From positions 3,611,709-3,675,708 of the forward strand of contig JAJKFL010000026.1 of the NCBI GenBank assembly GCA_021186555.1: a DNA stretch of 64,000 bases. Reading direction: 5' to 3'. This document shows, in pieces, positions 23,267 through 34,146 of this stretch. The translations under genes and the position numbers were made by a program. This DNA comes from Reticulitermes speratus (Eukaryota > Arthropoda > Insecta > Blattodea > Rhinotermitidae). The stretch's first letter is position 1. The number at the start of each line of letters is the position of its first letter. Under the pieces are notes generated by a model. The model saw nothing but the letters and a program-made list of their open reading frames with translations. It made no database searches and was not told where the DNA came from.

Positions 23267-23584
23267 ATGCCGAGACTAACTAACGCACAAAAGCAAGAAA
23301 ACTACCGAAAACGGAAGAAGGAGGCAATTTCTTTCTTTCTCTCTTTCGCCCTTCCCTCACTCAAGCAGCTAAAACATTTTAACACCTGCAAAAAAAGATC
23401 GCCAACATTCAACTTGTCGGCGTCACGTTTTACGTACAATTTGCGGTTAAGTCGTAGCTTGAAACACCGAAGACTTTTTCTTTTTTTACAATTCGCTGTT
23501 TACAAACCAACTAAATGCACTACACTTCACTTTTATTGTTTATTCATCAACCTCTACACATGTTTCGGCCCCAATTTGGCCTAA
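23267..23584 (+). CDS. Unrecognised short frame with a basic N-terminus (doubtful)
   Basis: After a ttttttacag acceptor-like site an ATG at 23267 opens MPRLTNAQKQENYRKRKKE, a lysine- and arginine-rich helix of the kind that starts DNA-binding or transposon proteins. The frame then turns into low-quality coding (SFFLSFALPSLKQ...) and runs into a foldback repeat from about 23490, where it stops at 23584. I do not recognise the family. It may be the first exon piece of a transposon or gene cut off by repeat insertion, or chance. Only the first 20 or so codons look protein-like. Confidence 0.2.
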   Translation: MPRLTNAQKQENYRKRKKEAISFFLSFALPSLKQLKHFNTCKKRSPTFNLSASRFTYNLRLSRSLKHRRLFLFLQFAVYKPTKCTTLHFYCLFINLYTCFGPNLA

Positions 23585-23755
23585 ATGTGTGAGTAGACAA
23601 AACATTTGATGTGAGGCTAACGTAGTTTACAAGCCCCCTGAAGATGGCCCTATAGGGGCCGAAACATGTTTAGGGGTTGATGAATGAATAATAAAGAAAG
23701 TGAAAGTGTAGTGCATTTAGTTGGTTTGAAAACAGTGAATAATTCGTACATATTT
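23490..23755. mobile_element. Foldback hammerhead-like module
   Basis: The left arm (23500-23575: aaaccaactaaatgcactac ... acatgtttcggcc) and right arm (23638-23745: ctgaagatggcc ... ggccgaaacatgt ... gtgcatttagttggttt) are inverted copies. The right arm has the full core at 23638-23665, while the left arm lacks CTGANGA. About 60 bp separate the arms. Confidence 0.75.
23638..23665 (+). ncRNA. Hammerhead-like motif
   Basis: CTGAAGA, T, GGCC/GGCC stem around ctatagg, GAAAC leading into the palindrome ACATGT and then T (a GUU triplet). CCCC upstream can pair with GGGG downstream at 23672-23675, with extra bases at the junction. Confidence 0.55.
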
Positions 23756-23756
23756 T

Positions 23757-23863
23757 GACCACCCACCCCTATCTAGCGCCGAGGTTAAAGAAAGAGTAGA
23801 GCTATACCTCTACTCCCCCTCTGGGCCTTCATGGCCTGTTCTAGGGAGATCTTTACCTTTACA
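23757..23863 (+). mobile_element. S3 SINE 3' fragment
   Basis: Carries gaccacccacccctatctag through ggccttcatggcctgttcta, without the tRNA head. It joins the hammerhead-like motif at 23865 directly. Confidence 0.8.
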
Positions 23864-23864
23864 T

Positions 23865-23893
23865 GTTTCGATACCTCATGGTATCATCATCAG
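23865..23893 (-). ncRNA. Hammerhead-like motif with 6-bp stem II
   Basis: On the - strand: CTGATGA, T, GATACC/GGTATC around atga, then GAAAC into ACATGT and A (a GUA triplet). The core boxes are all intact. Confidence 0.6.
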
Positions 23894-23945
23894 GGATTCG
23901 TATCAAGTTAACGTTTCACAAAACTAAACTAGCAATGCATATACA

Positions 23946-24264
23946 CATTAACAAGATCAGTTAAGATGTAGGCGATTTGTTTTGTAATGGATCCCTGGTA
24001 TACTGTGTTTAGCAGCTTACAGCAAAATTTTTTGCTAAATGTCCATCCCATCGTAACCCCCCCCCCCCCCCCCCGGTCCAAAAAATCGGAAATTACACTC
24101 GAGCTGACCTGAACTCTTTATACACAACTTACAAACATAAACGACAGAAACATATCGTGCTGTGTGACCAGCTTACCAACAGGCATAGTGTTTGTTTAGT
24201 CTTTTTTTTTCACTAATGTTATTTATATTTCCCTCTCTTTAACTTTTGTTTCACGCACAAATTA
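23946..24264. other. Unassigned stretch with poly-C
   Basis: Contains a C homopolymer at about 24057-24074; otherwise nothing was recognised. Confidence 0.4.
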
Positions 24265-24803
24265 GCTAAATTGGTTACGGGAACAATTTTGTGACTTTTC
24301 TTTGTAAAAATGAAATTAACAGATATAAAAGTTTGTGGATTTTAAGTAAGAAACTAGTAAAGTGCTACATTTGGAGCGTAGCTTTGTGTGGTGCTGAAAC
24401 GTGGACACTTGGGAAAGTGGATCGGAAGTATCTGGAAAGTTTTGATATGTGGTGCTGGAGAAGACTGGAGAAGATCAGTTGGACCGATCGTGTGAGAAAT
24501 GAAGAAGTATTACATAGAGTGAAGGAGGAGAGGAATATCGTACATACAATAAAAAGAAGAAAGGCTAACTGGATTGGTCACATCTTGCGTAGGAACTGCC
24601 TTCTGAAACACGTGATTGAAGGAAAGTTAGAGGGAAGGATAGAAATGACGGGAAGACGAGGGAGAAGACGTAAGCAGCTACTGGATGACCTTAAGGAAAA
24701 GAGAAGATACTGGAAATTGAAAGAGGAAGCACTAGATCGCACTGTGTGGAGAACTCGCTTTGGAAGAGGCTACGGACCTGTAGTAAGACTGACTGCAGAA
24801 TGA
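24265..24803 (+). pseudogene. Non-LTR retrotransposon ORF2 C-terminal fragment
   Basis: An open frame (24291-24803, stop TGA) encodes CYIWSVALCGAETWTLGKVD, MWCWRRLEKISWTDRVRN, RRKANWIGHILRRNCLLKHV and GRRGRRRKQLLDDLKEKRR. This is the region after the reverse-transcriptase palm in a LINE family, whose usual landmarks are GAETWT, MWCWRR, WTDRVRN and WIGHILRRNCLL. The endonuclease, the YADD catalytic box and the N-terminus are missing, so it is a 5'-truncated dead copy even though this part has no frameshift. It is followed by a (TATC)n-like tail (24810-24900). The reverse fragment at 8246-8405 is from the same family. Confidence 0.85.
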
Positions 24804-24925
24804 ATGAATATCTATCTGTCTAAGTATGTCTATCTATCTACCATGTATCTACTTTATCTATGTTGCTGACTCTTTATCTATCCACCTTTTTATCTATACA
24901 GTTTATATTAAACATAATCCAACAT

Positions 24926-24955
24926 GTTTCGAATCATGTCACAGTTCATCTTCAG
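24926..24955 (-). ncRNA. Hammerhead-like motif, weak stem II
   Basis: On the - strand: CTGAAGA, T, GAA.../...TTC weak stem with a long loop, then GAAAC into ACATGT and T. The core boxes are intact but the stem is only about three pairs. Confidence 0.4.
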
Positions 24956-24969
24956 GGACTCAACTGTTT

Positions 24970-25798
24970 ATTACACCAGCTATAGACGTATGGTACTGAT
25001 TGAAATATACAAGTTGGGTGGATGAAATGTCGTTGTGTTCAGTTTGTGGTCACTGTATCAGCTGCATGTGTTCACCGTTTGTTTGTTAGTGGTGTACTAA
25101 CTGTCTCTGCTTCGGGCTGATCATTCGTCCAGAGGAGTCCTACCGAGTGTGGTGTGTCTGAGTGTGATCGTGAAACCTCGATAAGAAGGAGGCCCTGGCC
25201 CACTAGGGGCTTTTGCGCCATTGGAATTACCCGATTTTTGGACTGATAAGCTGATTATGCTGTGTAGCAGAGCAGTAGGCGGAGGCGTCGGACGCAGACC
25301 AGAGATTTGCGGAGTTCGAATTCCGCTGTTACGCGAACCGTTATCTTCAGGTCGATATCAGATAAGCACTGGGTGACATCTGTGATCTGGACGTCGGTGT
25401 GCCAGTAGGATGTGGTGTGTGGCGGGACTGAGGTGTGCTGGTGGTGATGTGGACATCCTGGACAGTGCCTGTGAGACCGCAGTGTTGTACAGTTACGTGC
25501 CTCTGGCTCACCACCTGCTGGACCCCTTCGCTGTCCAGGCACCACGGTGTTAGTATCGTAAGCAAGTAGACTCAGTGACCTTCGTCTTATACTGTGTGTT
25601 TATTTCGTGTTTATTTTGTTCTATCTCCGATATCATTCAACACTTTTTGATTGAATTTAGTTCTGGGATCAACCGTAACCTGCAGCACTGCGCCACAAGC
25701 TGTAACGTATTGACCTGTATTCAGTATAGGTTGTTTGTAAAGTGCGTGAACAACGTTAGATTGATATCTCTCGTAAACGGAATGCCACATTGCTACAG
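24970..25798. other. Mostly unassigned; holds a truncated S2 SINE
   Basis: An S2 fragment lies at 25102-25224 (+): gctgatcattcgtccagagg through gggcttttgcgccattgg, without the tRNA head. Frames on both strands at 25255-25700 lack domains. Confidence 0.55.
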
Positions 25799-26355
25799 TG
25801 CTACACTTCATGCAAGATGGAGCACCACCTCTTGTCGTACGTGGTTTGACAACAGTTTTACTGGGCGGTGGATTGGGCGTGGAGGACCCGCAAAGTGCCG
25901 ATCTCACTCATGTGAGTTCATCTTGTGGGTTTGGGCCAAAGAGGAAGTCTGCCGATGAAAACCAAGAACACTTGGTGAACTGGAGCAATGAACTAGAGAT
26001 ACATTTTTTTTCCTATGGCTCGACAGCCACTAGGGGGCCTAGGCCGCCTCATTTTTCGACGCTTCACGATCATACGCAGACACACCACACTCGGTAGGAC
26101 TCCTCTGGACGAGTGATCATCCCGTCGCAGAGACCTCTACCTGACAACACACAACACTCACAAGAGACAGACATCCATGCCCCCGGTGGGATTCGAACCC
26201 GCAATCCCAGCAAGCGAGGCCACTAGGATAGAGATACTTTGCCGTTGGTTTTCTGAGTTATTAAGGAAAAGTTTTGAGTCTTTGTCTTCAGGTTGCAGAA
26301 GTGTTTTCAAAACGCTGGGTCCTGTGTCAGATCCAAATGGTATTGTTTCTGTACT
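25799..26355 (+). pseudogene. Tc1/mariner-type transposase remnant, interrupted by a SINE
   Basis: Across shifted frames 25799-25993 encodes LHFMQDGAPP, RTWFDNSFTGRWIGRGGP, an ADLTH remnant of the SPDLTP motif, then EFILWVWAKEEVCR. These are the landmark segments of the C-terminal half of an insect DDE transposase (QDGAPPH, WIGRGGP, SPDLTPxDFFLWG). Several frameshifts and a stop mean it is dead. After the S2 insert, 26238-26355 continues with the C-terminal part (FLRKSFESLSSG-like). The N-terminal half is absent. Confidence 0.7.
26003..26228 (-). mobile_element. S2 SINE inserted in the transposase pseudogene
   Basis: The 9-bp direct repeats tagagatac at 25994-26002 and 26229-26237 flank the element exactly and are its target-site duplication. 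The poly-T side is at the left (the element reads right to left), and the tRNA-head end is shortened to ccactagga. It shows that S2 was mobile after the transposase had arrived. Confidence 0.85.
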
Positions 26356-26466
26356 TTAAAACGTCGCAGAATTGTAGCAATGCTGCATTCCGTCTGGTAG
26401 CTACACTCACGTAACATGTGCTTCGTGCACTGACACTGTGTATGGAGGGGAAGCATCCCTGTAGAC

Positions 26467-26642
26467 CAGTGGTATTCAACCTGGGGTACGCGTACCCCCG
26501 GGGGTACGCGAAGACATGTTACGGGGTACGTAAAATAAAAAAAATCTATTATTTCATGATAAACACTGAATAATCAGGGCCATATTTAGGGTTAGCCACA
26601 ACAGACCCGGACGTAAGGACATGCGATTTGGGAGCGCCATTT

Positions 26643-26693
<51 letters not shown>

Positions 26694-27015
26694 TTATGCG
26701 ATTCTTATCTGGGCGGCTAGTTTCATTTTATTCCACACAGTGCATATAATTTTGCTTTGCTAAAATACCTTTGTTCCTTTATTAATTTTTATACGATAGA
26801 CAATAATATATTTGTTATTTAATAGCTTGACTCTCCTTTTTCTCATTTAAAACTTATTATTTAATACATTATTTTGGATGTAATTTATTTAACTTATTTT
26901 AGATGTAGATTATAGACTGTGTATAGCTTGAATTATGCACCAACAACTTTGGGGTACAAAGTTGAAGAGAAATTATATCTGGGGGTACGCGAACAAGAAA
27001 GGTTGAATACCACTG
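26467..27015. mobile_element. hAT-type MITE with perfect 8-bp target duplication
   Basis: The terminal inverted repeats CAGTGGTATTCAACCT / AGGTTGAATACCACTG are flanked by ctgtagac on both sides (26459-26466 and 27016-27023). An 8-bp duplication and CAGTG ends fit the hAT superfamily. The interior is noncoding and AT-rich, with subterminal GGGGTACGCG blocks and a (CT)n run at about 26647-26691. A sister copy in opposite orientation sits in an aPKC intron (57767-58264). Confidence 0.92.
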
Positions 27016-27023
27016 CTGTAGAC

Positions 27024-27759
27024 CATTGAGTTTCATAGCAAGTGTCGAGGGTTGCATACACTTCGTCTTTGTTCCCAGTACAGTCTGTTCGTAGCCAGAA
27101 CTGACCGCACAGCAGTTTTGTGCTGTAGTGCTGTGTTTTACGGCTTCGTCTGTCTCAGATAACTCTCCGTTATCTTGAGATAAAGTTTTGTGCCGTAGAT
27201 AATGCTTTTGGACTTAGTCATCCGTACAAAACTCTTGTGTTCCTTGAATACGTGTATCATTGTCTCGTACCTAGCACACGGCATTAAATTATGTCGAAAC
27301 TCGATAAATAGATTCTCGGTACTTAATGTAGGATCAAATTGCAATCTGTTTATTGGTAACACAAATTTAATTATAGTTGATTCATTGATATTTGTTATTT
27401 TAAGCATGTAATTTTTATTACATTGATTGGGGAAGCTTCATACGTGACAATACTGACAGTAGTTTGTCGTCACAATGTAATTACACACTGCAGATATGAT
27501 TGGCAGTACTGTGATATTCGAGTTGCTTTTGATGTAAAAGCTTGTGTTGTGCTGTGTAATTGTTCATTTAAGCCTGCGTGTGTTCGTATAAAATAGCGTT
27601 GCGAAGCGCTATGTGAGAGCAGCAGTAGGCCTATCTGTCCGAGCATGTTTGTGGCTGTTAATAAAATTCCTAAATATTTCGTGTCGTCCTGTTTTTTATG
27701 TAATTGTCGTTTGTACTGCGTAAATTGTCGTTGTGTAGTCAGTGCGTGCTTTGTGTTGA
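27024..27759. other. Unassigned stretch
   Basis: AT-rich, with only short featureless frames. Confidence 0.4.
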
Positions 27760-29415
27760 TTGATGGACTGTTGATTTGGGACTGTTGATGTGATGGACTG
27801 TTGATGTGATGGACTGTTGATGTGATGGACTGTTGAGTGATGACTGTGATGTATGGACTGTTGATGTGATGGACTGTTGATGTGATGGACTGTTGATGTG
27901 ATGGACTGTTGATGGACTGCTGATGATGGACTGCTGATGTGATGGACTGCTGATGTGATGGACTGCTGATGTGATGGACTGCTGATGTGATGGACTTATG
28001 TGATATGTGATGGATGCTGATGTGATGGACTGCTGATGTGATGGACTGTTGATGTGATGGACTCTGATGTGATGGATTGATGTGATGGACTGTTGATGTG
28101 ATGGACTGTGATGTGATGGACTGCTGATGTGATGGACTGCTGATGTGATGGACTGTTGATGTGATGGACTGTTGATGTGATGGACTGTTGATGTGATGGA
28201 CTGCTGATGTGATGGACTGCTGATGTGATGGACTGTTGATGTGATGGACTGTTGATGTGATGGACTGTTGATGTGATGGACTGCTGATGTGATGGACTGC
28301 TGATGATGATGGACTGTCTGATGTGATGGACTGTCTGATGTGATGGACTGCTGATGTGATGGACTGCTGATGTGATGGACTGCTGATGTGATGGACTGCT
28401 GATGTGATGGACTGCTGATGTGATGGACTGCTTGATGTGATGGACTGCTGATGTGATGGACTGTTGATGTGATGGACTGTTGATGTGATGGACTGCTTGA
28501 TGTGATGGACTGTTGAATGTGATGGGGCTGTTGATGTGATGGACTGTTGATGTGATGGACTGTTGAATGTGATGGACTGTTGATGTGATGGACTGTTGAT
28601 GTGATGGATGTTGCTTGATGTGATGGACTGTTGATGTGATGGACTGTTGATGTGATGGACGCTGATTATGATGGTGATGGATGGACTGTTGATGTGATGG
28701 ACTGTTGATGTGATGGACTGCTGATGTGATGGACTGCTGATGTGATGGACTGCTGATGTGATGGACTGTTGATGTGATGGACTGCTGATGTGATGGACTG
28801 CTGATGTGATGGACTGCTGATGTGATGGACTGTTGATGTGATGGACTGTTGATGTGATGGACTGCTGATGTGATGGACTGCTGATGTGATGGACTGCTGA
28901 TGTGATGGACTGCTGATGTGATGGACTGCTGATGTGATGGACTGCTGATGTGATGGACTGCTGATGTGATGGACTGTTGATGTGATGGACTGTTGATGTG
29001 ATGGACTGTTGATGTGATGGACTGTTGATGTGATGGACTGCTGATGTGATGGACTGCTGATGTGATGGACTGTTGATGTGATGGACTGTTGATGTGATGG
29101 ACTGTTGATGTGATGGACTGTTGATGTGATGGACTGTTGATGTGATGGACTGCTGATGTGATGGACTGCTGATGTGATGGACTGCTGATGTGATGGACTG
29201 CTGATGTGATGGACTGCTGATGTGATGGACTGTTGATGTGATGGACTGTTGATGTGATGGACTGCTGATGTGATGGACTGCTGATGTGATGGACTGTTGA
29301 TGTGATGGACTGTTGATGTGATGGACTGCTGATGTGATGGACTGTTGATGTGATGGACTGTTGATGTGATGGACTGCTGATGTGATGGACTGTTGATGTG
29401 ATGGACTGCTGATGT
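27760..29415. repeat. 16-bp minisatellite, about 100 copies
   Basis: The unit is gatggactgttgatgt, with a T/C choice at one site (ctgTtg or ctgCtg). The right two thirds are very regular; the left third has many deletions. Three units make 48 bp, so long SPSHQQSITS-type frames run on the - strand (661 and 500 codons). They reflect the repeat and not a gene. Confidence 0.96.
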
Positions 29416-29845
29416 GTACGCACTGTTGTGTTATATGTAGGCTGTATAACGACACTTTGTACGCACTGTTGCGTTATATGTAGGCTGTATAACGACACTT
29501 TGTACGCACTGTTGTGTTATATGTAGGCTGTATAACGACACTCTGTACGCACTGTTGCGTTATATGTAGGCTGTATAACGACACTTTGTACGCACTGTTG
29601 TGTTATATGTAGGCTGTATAACGACACTTTGTACGCACTGTTGTGTTATATGTAGGCTGTATAACGACACTTTGTACGCACTGTTGTGTTATATGTAGGC
29701 TGTATAACGACACTTTGTACGCACTGTTGTGTTATATGTAGGCTGTATAACGACACTTTGTACGCACTGTTGTGTTATATGTAGGCTGTATAACGACACT
29801 TTGTACGCACTGTTGTGTTATATGTAGGCTGTATAACGACACTTT
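29416..29845. repeat. 44-bp minisatellite, about ten copies
   Basis: The unit contains tgtacgcactgttgtgttat and atgtaggctgtataacgac. It abuts the 16-bp array with no spacer, and both share ctgttg at the junction. Copies vary only at gttgTgtt/gttgCgtt. Confidence 0.95.
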
Positions 29846-31014
29846 TCCTGCAGATGCAAGGATTTCTTTCGTATTTATAATCCAAACCACAGCCAGACAT
29901 TGGCTACGGTGGACCGACTCGGACAGCCGAGACTTGTAATACAGGCACAAACGCTGTTTAATCCTCTTATATACGTAGCCCTCGTTTTACGCCCCACTTG
30001 TTTTACGCATTTTTGCTTTAACGCCCCTTGCCAATATACACCACTTCTTAATTTACGGCTCCTCATTTTCCGTTTAACGCCCTTTGGCTGGCTGCGCTCT
30101 ATCACGCTGACGCCTACCAATTCCGTCATTTCTTATTGGAATGTTATTTTTTATTTACGCCCACTTGTTAAAGAACACGACTGGGGTTTAAAACAAGGGA
30201 TTGTTGTATATAGTGGCCTGTGCGTGAGTGATTGAGTCACTCCAGTTTCCATGACAACCAGTGACCTCAGGCTGCGGTTTCCGTTGCTACGATACGCTGT
30301 TCTTGTGTCAGGTAGCGCAGAGGCCGAAGAAACTGTTGATTATGGAGCGTGTAATACAACCTAGCAGAACCAGATGGCAGTGTGAGTAATAGGGCGGCGG
30401 CCCCCCATGTGAGGGGCACGTGGCTAGTATAAATCCTTCTGTGCGTTAAGTTTGTAGACCGCATTCAAAAGAAACGCCTAAGAAGACGGCTGTGTGGCAG
30501 GGCTGAAGTTAAGTGGTGTTCGTTCAGGCAGCGTGCCGTGCGTCTTTCGTCAGAGCAGACGCCGCGTTTGTAGCGTCACAGCGGTGTTATGACCAGAGTA
30601 ATTCTAACCTTGAGCCTTTAAGATGAAGGCGACACGTTTCTTCGACATGTCAGCAACCTGCTACTGACAGGCAGCAAACCGGCATCTTCAGTTCTAAGAT
30701 AATTATGTGTATTTGTTTTTTTGCACAAACTAATGATAATGAAACTATAATTTCCAGTTGAAGACAAATATTGTAATGAACGTAAGGTAGGGCGTGTCTG
30801 TCCATGTCCTCGTGCTTCCTGTCAAAAACTACCGGGCGTATTTTTAAAATCAAATTTGGTATTTAGGTCCACATGTGTGTTGCTACCGGAATATCGAGCT
30901 AGCCCAGCAGACGCTGGCTTATCGTAACGCTAGCACATCTATCGTCAGACCTGTAAGTAGGCTGAACTTGTGAACTCGGTGCCCTCGGTGCCATCCCCAG
31001 CTCCAGTCTTGATT
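29846..31014. other. Unassigned stretch with repeated ttacgccc motif
   Basis: Between 29980 and 30165 short blocks such as ttttacgcccc, ttaacgcccc and ttacgccca recur at least five times. Frames on both strands are short. No known family was recognised. Confidence 0.4.
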
Positions 31015-31202
31015 TCAGGCTTCCGCCGCGATGTTAATGGGATCTGCTTTCTTCCCATCGACTAGCCACGACTAGCCGGCTTTCTTTAATTCTCGGACTC
31101 TTGATACTTGAAGATAGGACCGATACGTTATCCCGAAACGTCGGTAAACAATTAGCACACTACGCCGCATAATATCCCAGAAGAGCGCAGATCTCAGCCC
31201 TA
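31015..31202 (+). mobile_element. Penelope-like type 2 repeat, single core
   Basis: Flanks caggcttccgccgcgatg and atcccagaagagcgcagatc surround a core gaagataggaccgatacg ... tatcccgaaacgtcgg. The left half is degraded, so the foldback is incomplete. Confidence 0.6.
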
Positions 31203-31984
31203 TTGTTATAGTAGTGGATACAAATTTAAGGAGAGGTCCTGGTGAAGTGTTGGCAGAGCATAACGTAGCTTTATTTCCTTGTGTGTGGCAGTATTGACAG
31301 TTGGTACTGCCCGCTGTCACGAGTCCGCTGACTATGACGCAGTAAAAACCTCTTGGGAATACGTTGCCGTGTCTTTCTTCTTTTCCCCTTTCTTTCGAAA
31401 GCGATAGAAATGTTTAACAGTTTCTTGGGTCCGGCAGACAAAAAAAGAACCTTTTCTGTCAGTACGTCTTTGAAATGTGGCTTTGGGTGAAGCTTGTGCT
31501 ATGAAATCGAATAAACTTCGTCTGTAAGCAAGTTATACGTCGTAACACCAGATGTCTCTGCCACAGCACCGAGGACGAAAATTTAACTCTTTACGAAGTA
31601 AGAGTTGCGTCTTCCTTGAGATACGATTCACGTAGTTGCCATGTGGTCAGTCTGTTCTTATCAAGGTGTGTGTCATAACGTCTGAGAAGTGTAGACTTCG
31701 GACAGGTGATAAGTTGGCAGTAAAGAAGTGTACTTTCTGGTGTTCAATTAACACCCCCCTCCCCGCTCCCCACCAGCTCATACGATGTCATCACCATCAC
31801 CGGTAAGGCTGTTTACTATGCAGATGTCAGCAATACTGACCCACCTATCGTTCGTGTATTTAAAGACATTTTAGACGTAAAAACGTTTTCGATGTAATAC
31901 CGGATGTGAGTTGTTATTAAAGTATTATTAACCTTTCCAAGCCTAATGATTACTTGATGCATAAACAAGTTTAACATTTAAAAA
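31203..31984. other. Unassigned stretch
   Basis: No gene or repeat recognised. Confidence 0.4.
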
Positions 31985-32130
31985 TTCTACGTTCTGCCCA
32001 CACTGTATTTATGTGTATTGTATTTGTATTACAACAAACAGCGACTTTTGCCCTATATAACAAACTGATTGGTTTTCGTAACCGAGAAGGAAAGTGTTTA
32101 CTGCGCGGTACGAACTGAATGTTTAAATAA
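31985..32130 (-). repeat. Diverged solitary relative of the 114-bp unit
   Basis: In reverse it matches the 114-bp unit and its right flank: ttctgcccacactgtatttatg at the left, then caacaaacagcga and ctgcgcggtacgaactgaat at the right. It keeps sequence absent from the array units, so it is nearer to the parent element. Confidence 0.65.
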
Positions 32131-32718
32131 AACAGTTTAGCTTCGTCTTTAAAGGGTTAATATCTTGAACGCAGCAGGTGTCAAATGGTGCCGGTATTTA
32201 ACGCCGTGTACCAATTTATGCCTATTTTAATGTCACGTGCCTTCTTTTTTTTTTCTCTCTTCTTCTTCTTCTTCTTCTTCTTCTTCAGAAAATCAGTGCT
32301 TTTTGTTTCAGCTGCAGAATTCCTGCAGTCGTCTTCGCCGTACCCAGCGCTGCTTGCAATATCGTTGGTGACCTTGTTGACACTCTGTGGTGTTCTGTTT
32401 CCTGTTGGTCCTGACGTCATTGCAGGTATCAGCTGCAGGAACTGCAGAATGCGTTTCTCATTATAAGACGCCGCTTTGCGTTACAACGCGATCGTAGGTT
32501 CGTGTCCAGTTTCGGCGTTGTTTGCCGTTCGCTGCTTTCGGCTTCCACGCGTGTATCTGAGGGGCTTTAATGAGTCCTGTAGCAGAGGGACTCAGGCTCG
32601 ATGCGGGCCGCCCGGAGGAAAAGGAACACGAGTTATTTGTGCTCTGACACTTCGTTATTTCCATTTCTGACGCTTTTCATTTTGTTGGTCTTTTATTTCT
32701 CTCGGTATGTCATTATTT
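32131..32718. other. Unassigned stretch with (TTC)n
   Basis: A T-rich then (TTC)n tract covers about 32243-32287. Other frames are short and without domains. Confidence 0.4.
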
Positions 32719-32973
32719 GTCGATCGCAGTGGCCGCGCGGTCTAAGGCGTCGGTCTGCGGCCGCTCGCTTGCTGGAATTGTGGGTTCGAATACCGCCTAT
32801 GTCATGGATGTCTGTCTGTTGTGAGTGTTGTGTGTTGTCAGGTAGAGGTCTCTGCGACGGGCTGATCACTCGTCCAGAGGAGTCCTACCGAGTGTTGTGT
32901 GTCTGAGTGTGATCGTGAAAAATGAGGCGGCCTAGGCCCCCAAGGGGCTGTCGAGCTATTGGGAAAAAAAAAG
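32719..32973 (+). mobile_element. Best S2 SINE copy, with 10-bp target duplication
   Basis: The direct repeats gtcattattt at 32709-32718 and 32974-32983 bound an element running from gatcgcagtggccgcgcgg (A box) through B box gggttcgaatacc (32782-32794) to ggctgtcgagctattggg and an A run. The variable-length duplication and the A-rich end show LINE-type integration. It is the clearest full-length S2 member here. Confidence 0.9.
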
Positions 32974-33202
32974 TCATTATTTTTGCTCCCTCTTAGTCCT
33001 TTTCCTCTCTCATTTGCTCCGTTTACTGTCCTCCTTGTTCAATGCACTGCACACATCTCGTATTCTTTATTTTTCTATTTTATTCGGCTTCTGTTTTATT
33101 CCCATCGTTTCTTTTATCTTATTTACTATAGTCTTTGTTTTTACTTTTTTCTGTTTCCACTTTTCCTCCTCGTACATCTTTGTACATTTTCTGTAGTATA
33201 GT

Positions 33203-33238
33203 GTAGTATAATAGTCGGTATAGCGACTATTATACTAC
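33203..33238. repeat. Perfect 15-bp palindrome at the S3 border
   Basis: The arms 33203-33217 (gtagtataatagtcg) and 33224-33238 are exact inverted copies around gtatag. The centre tcggtatagcga is the same as the A-box region of S3 that begins immediately to the right. Confidence 0.9.
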
Positions 33239-33519
33239 CGCCGCGATAGCTCAGTCGATATAGCGACTCGCTACGAGCTGGACGGTCCGGGGATCGAATC
33301 CCGGTGGGGGCGAGATGTTCCGCAGCCGTCCAGACCGGCCCTAGGGCCCACCCAGCCTCCTATACAATGGGTACCGGGTCTCTTTCCCGGGGGTAAAGCG
33401 GCCGGGGCGTGGAGTTGACCACCCACCCCCATCTAGCGCCAAGGTTAAAGAAAGAGTACAGCTATACCTCTACTCCCCCTCTGGGCCTTCACGGCCTGTT
33501 CTAGGGAGAACTTTACCTA
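33238..33519 (+). mobile_element. S3 SINE-like repeat
   Basis: Full-length member from cgccgcgatagctcagtcg to ctgttctagggagaactt, with B box ggatcgaatccc near 33291-33302. Its left end is fused to a short palindrome. Confidence 0.87.
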
Positions 33520-33588
33520 ATATTTTCCTACCCTTTCTCTTCTCTGCTCCCTTGGCCGCTGTCTGTCCAGTCATCACACGGACGAGCC

Positions 33589-34146
33589 TGTCTACAGTCT
33601 ATGTTCCTGATCTCTGATCTCTGTCTACAGTCTATGTTCCTGATCTCTGATCTCTGTCTACAGTCTATGTTCCTGATCTCTGTCTACAGTCTATGTTCCT
33701 GATCTCTGTCTACAGTCTATGTTCCTGATCTCTGTCTACAGTCTATGTTCCTCTGTCTACAGTCTATGTTCGTGATCTCTGTCTACAGTCTATGTTCCTG
33801 ATCTCTGTCTACAGTCTATGTTCGTGATCTCTGTCTACAGTCTATGTTCCTGATCTCTGTCTACAGTCTATGTTCGTGATCTCTGTCTACAATCTATGTT
33901 CCTGATCTCTGTCTACAGTCTATGTTCGTGATCTCTGTCTACAGTCTATGTTCCTGATCTCTGTCTACAGTCTATGTTCGTGATCTCTGTCTACAGTCTA
34001 TGTTCGTGATCTCTGTCTACAGTCTATGTTCCTGATCTCTGTCTACAGTCTATGTTCCTGATCTCTGTCTACAGTCTATGTTCCTGATCTCTGTCTACAG
34101 TCTATGTTCCTGATCTCTGTCTACAGTCTATGTTCCTGATCTCTGA
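33589..34146. repeat. 26-bp minisatellite, about 21 copies
   Basis: The unit is ctgatctctg + tctacagtctatgttc. The first two units carry a duplicated ctgatct, one unit near 33750 is shortened, and a C/G choice (ttcCtg or ttcGtg) alternates in the middle. Confidence 0.95.

Noticed and set aside
27470..29498. Open frames of 661 and 500 codons on the - strand (Ser/His/Gln rich)
   Set aside because: Produced by the 16-bp repeat; frames shift at each indel and no coding signal exists outside the array.
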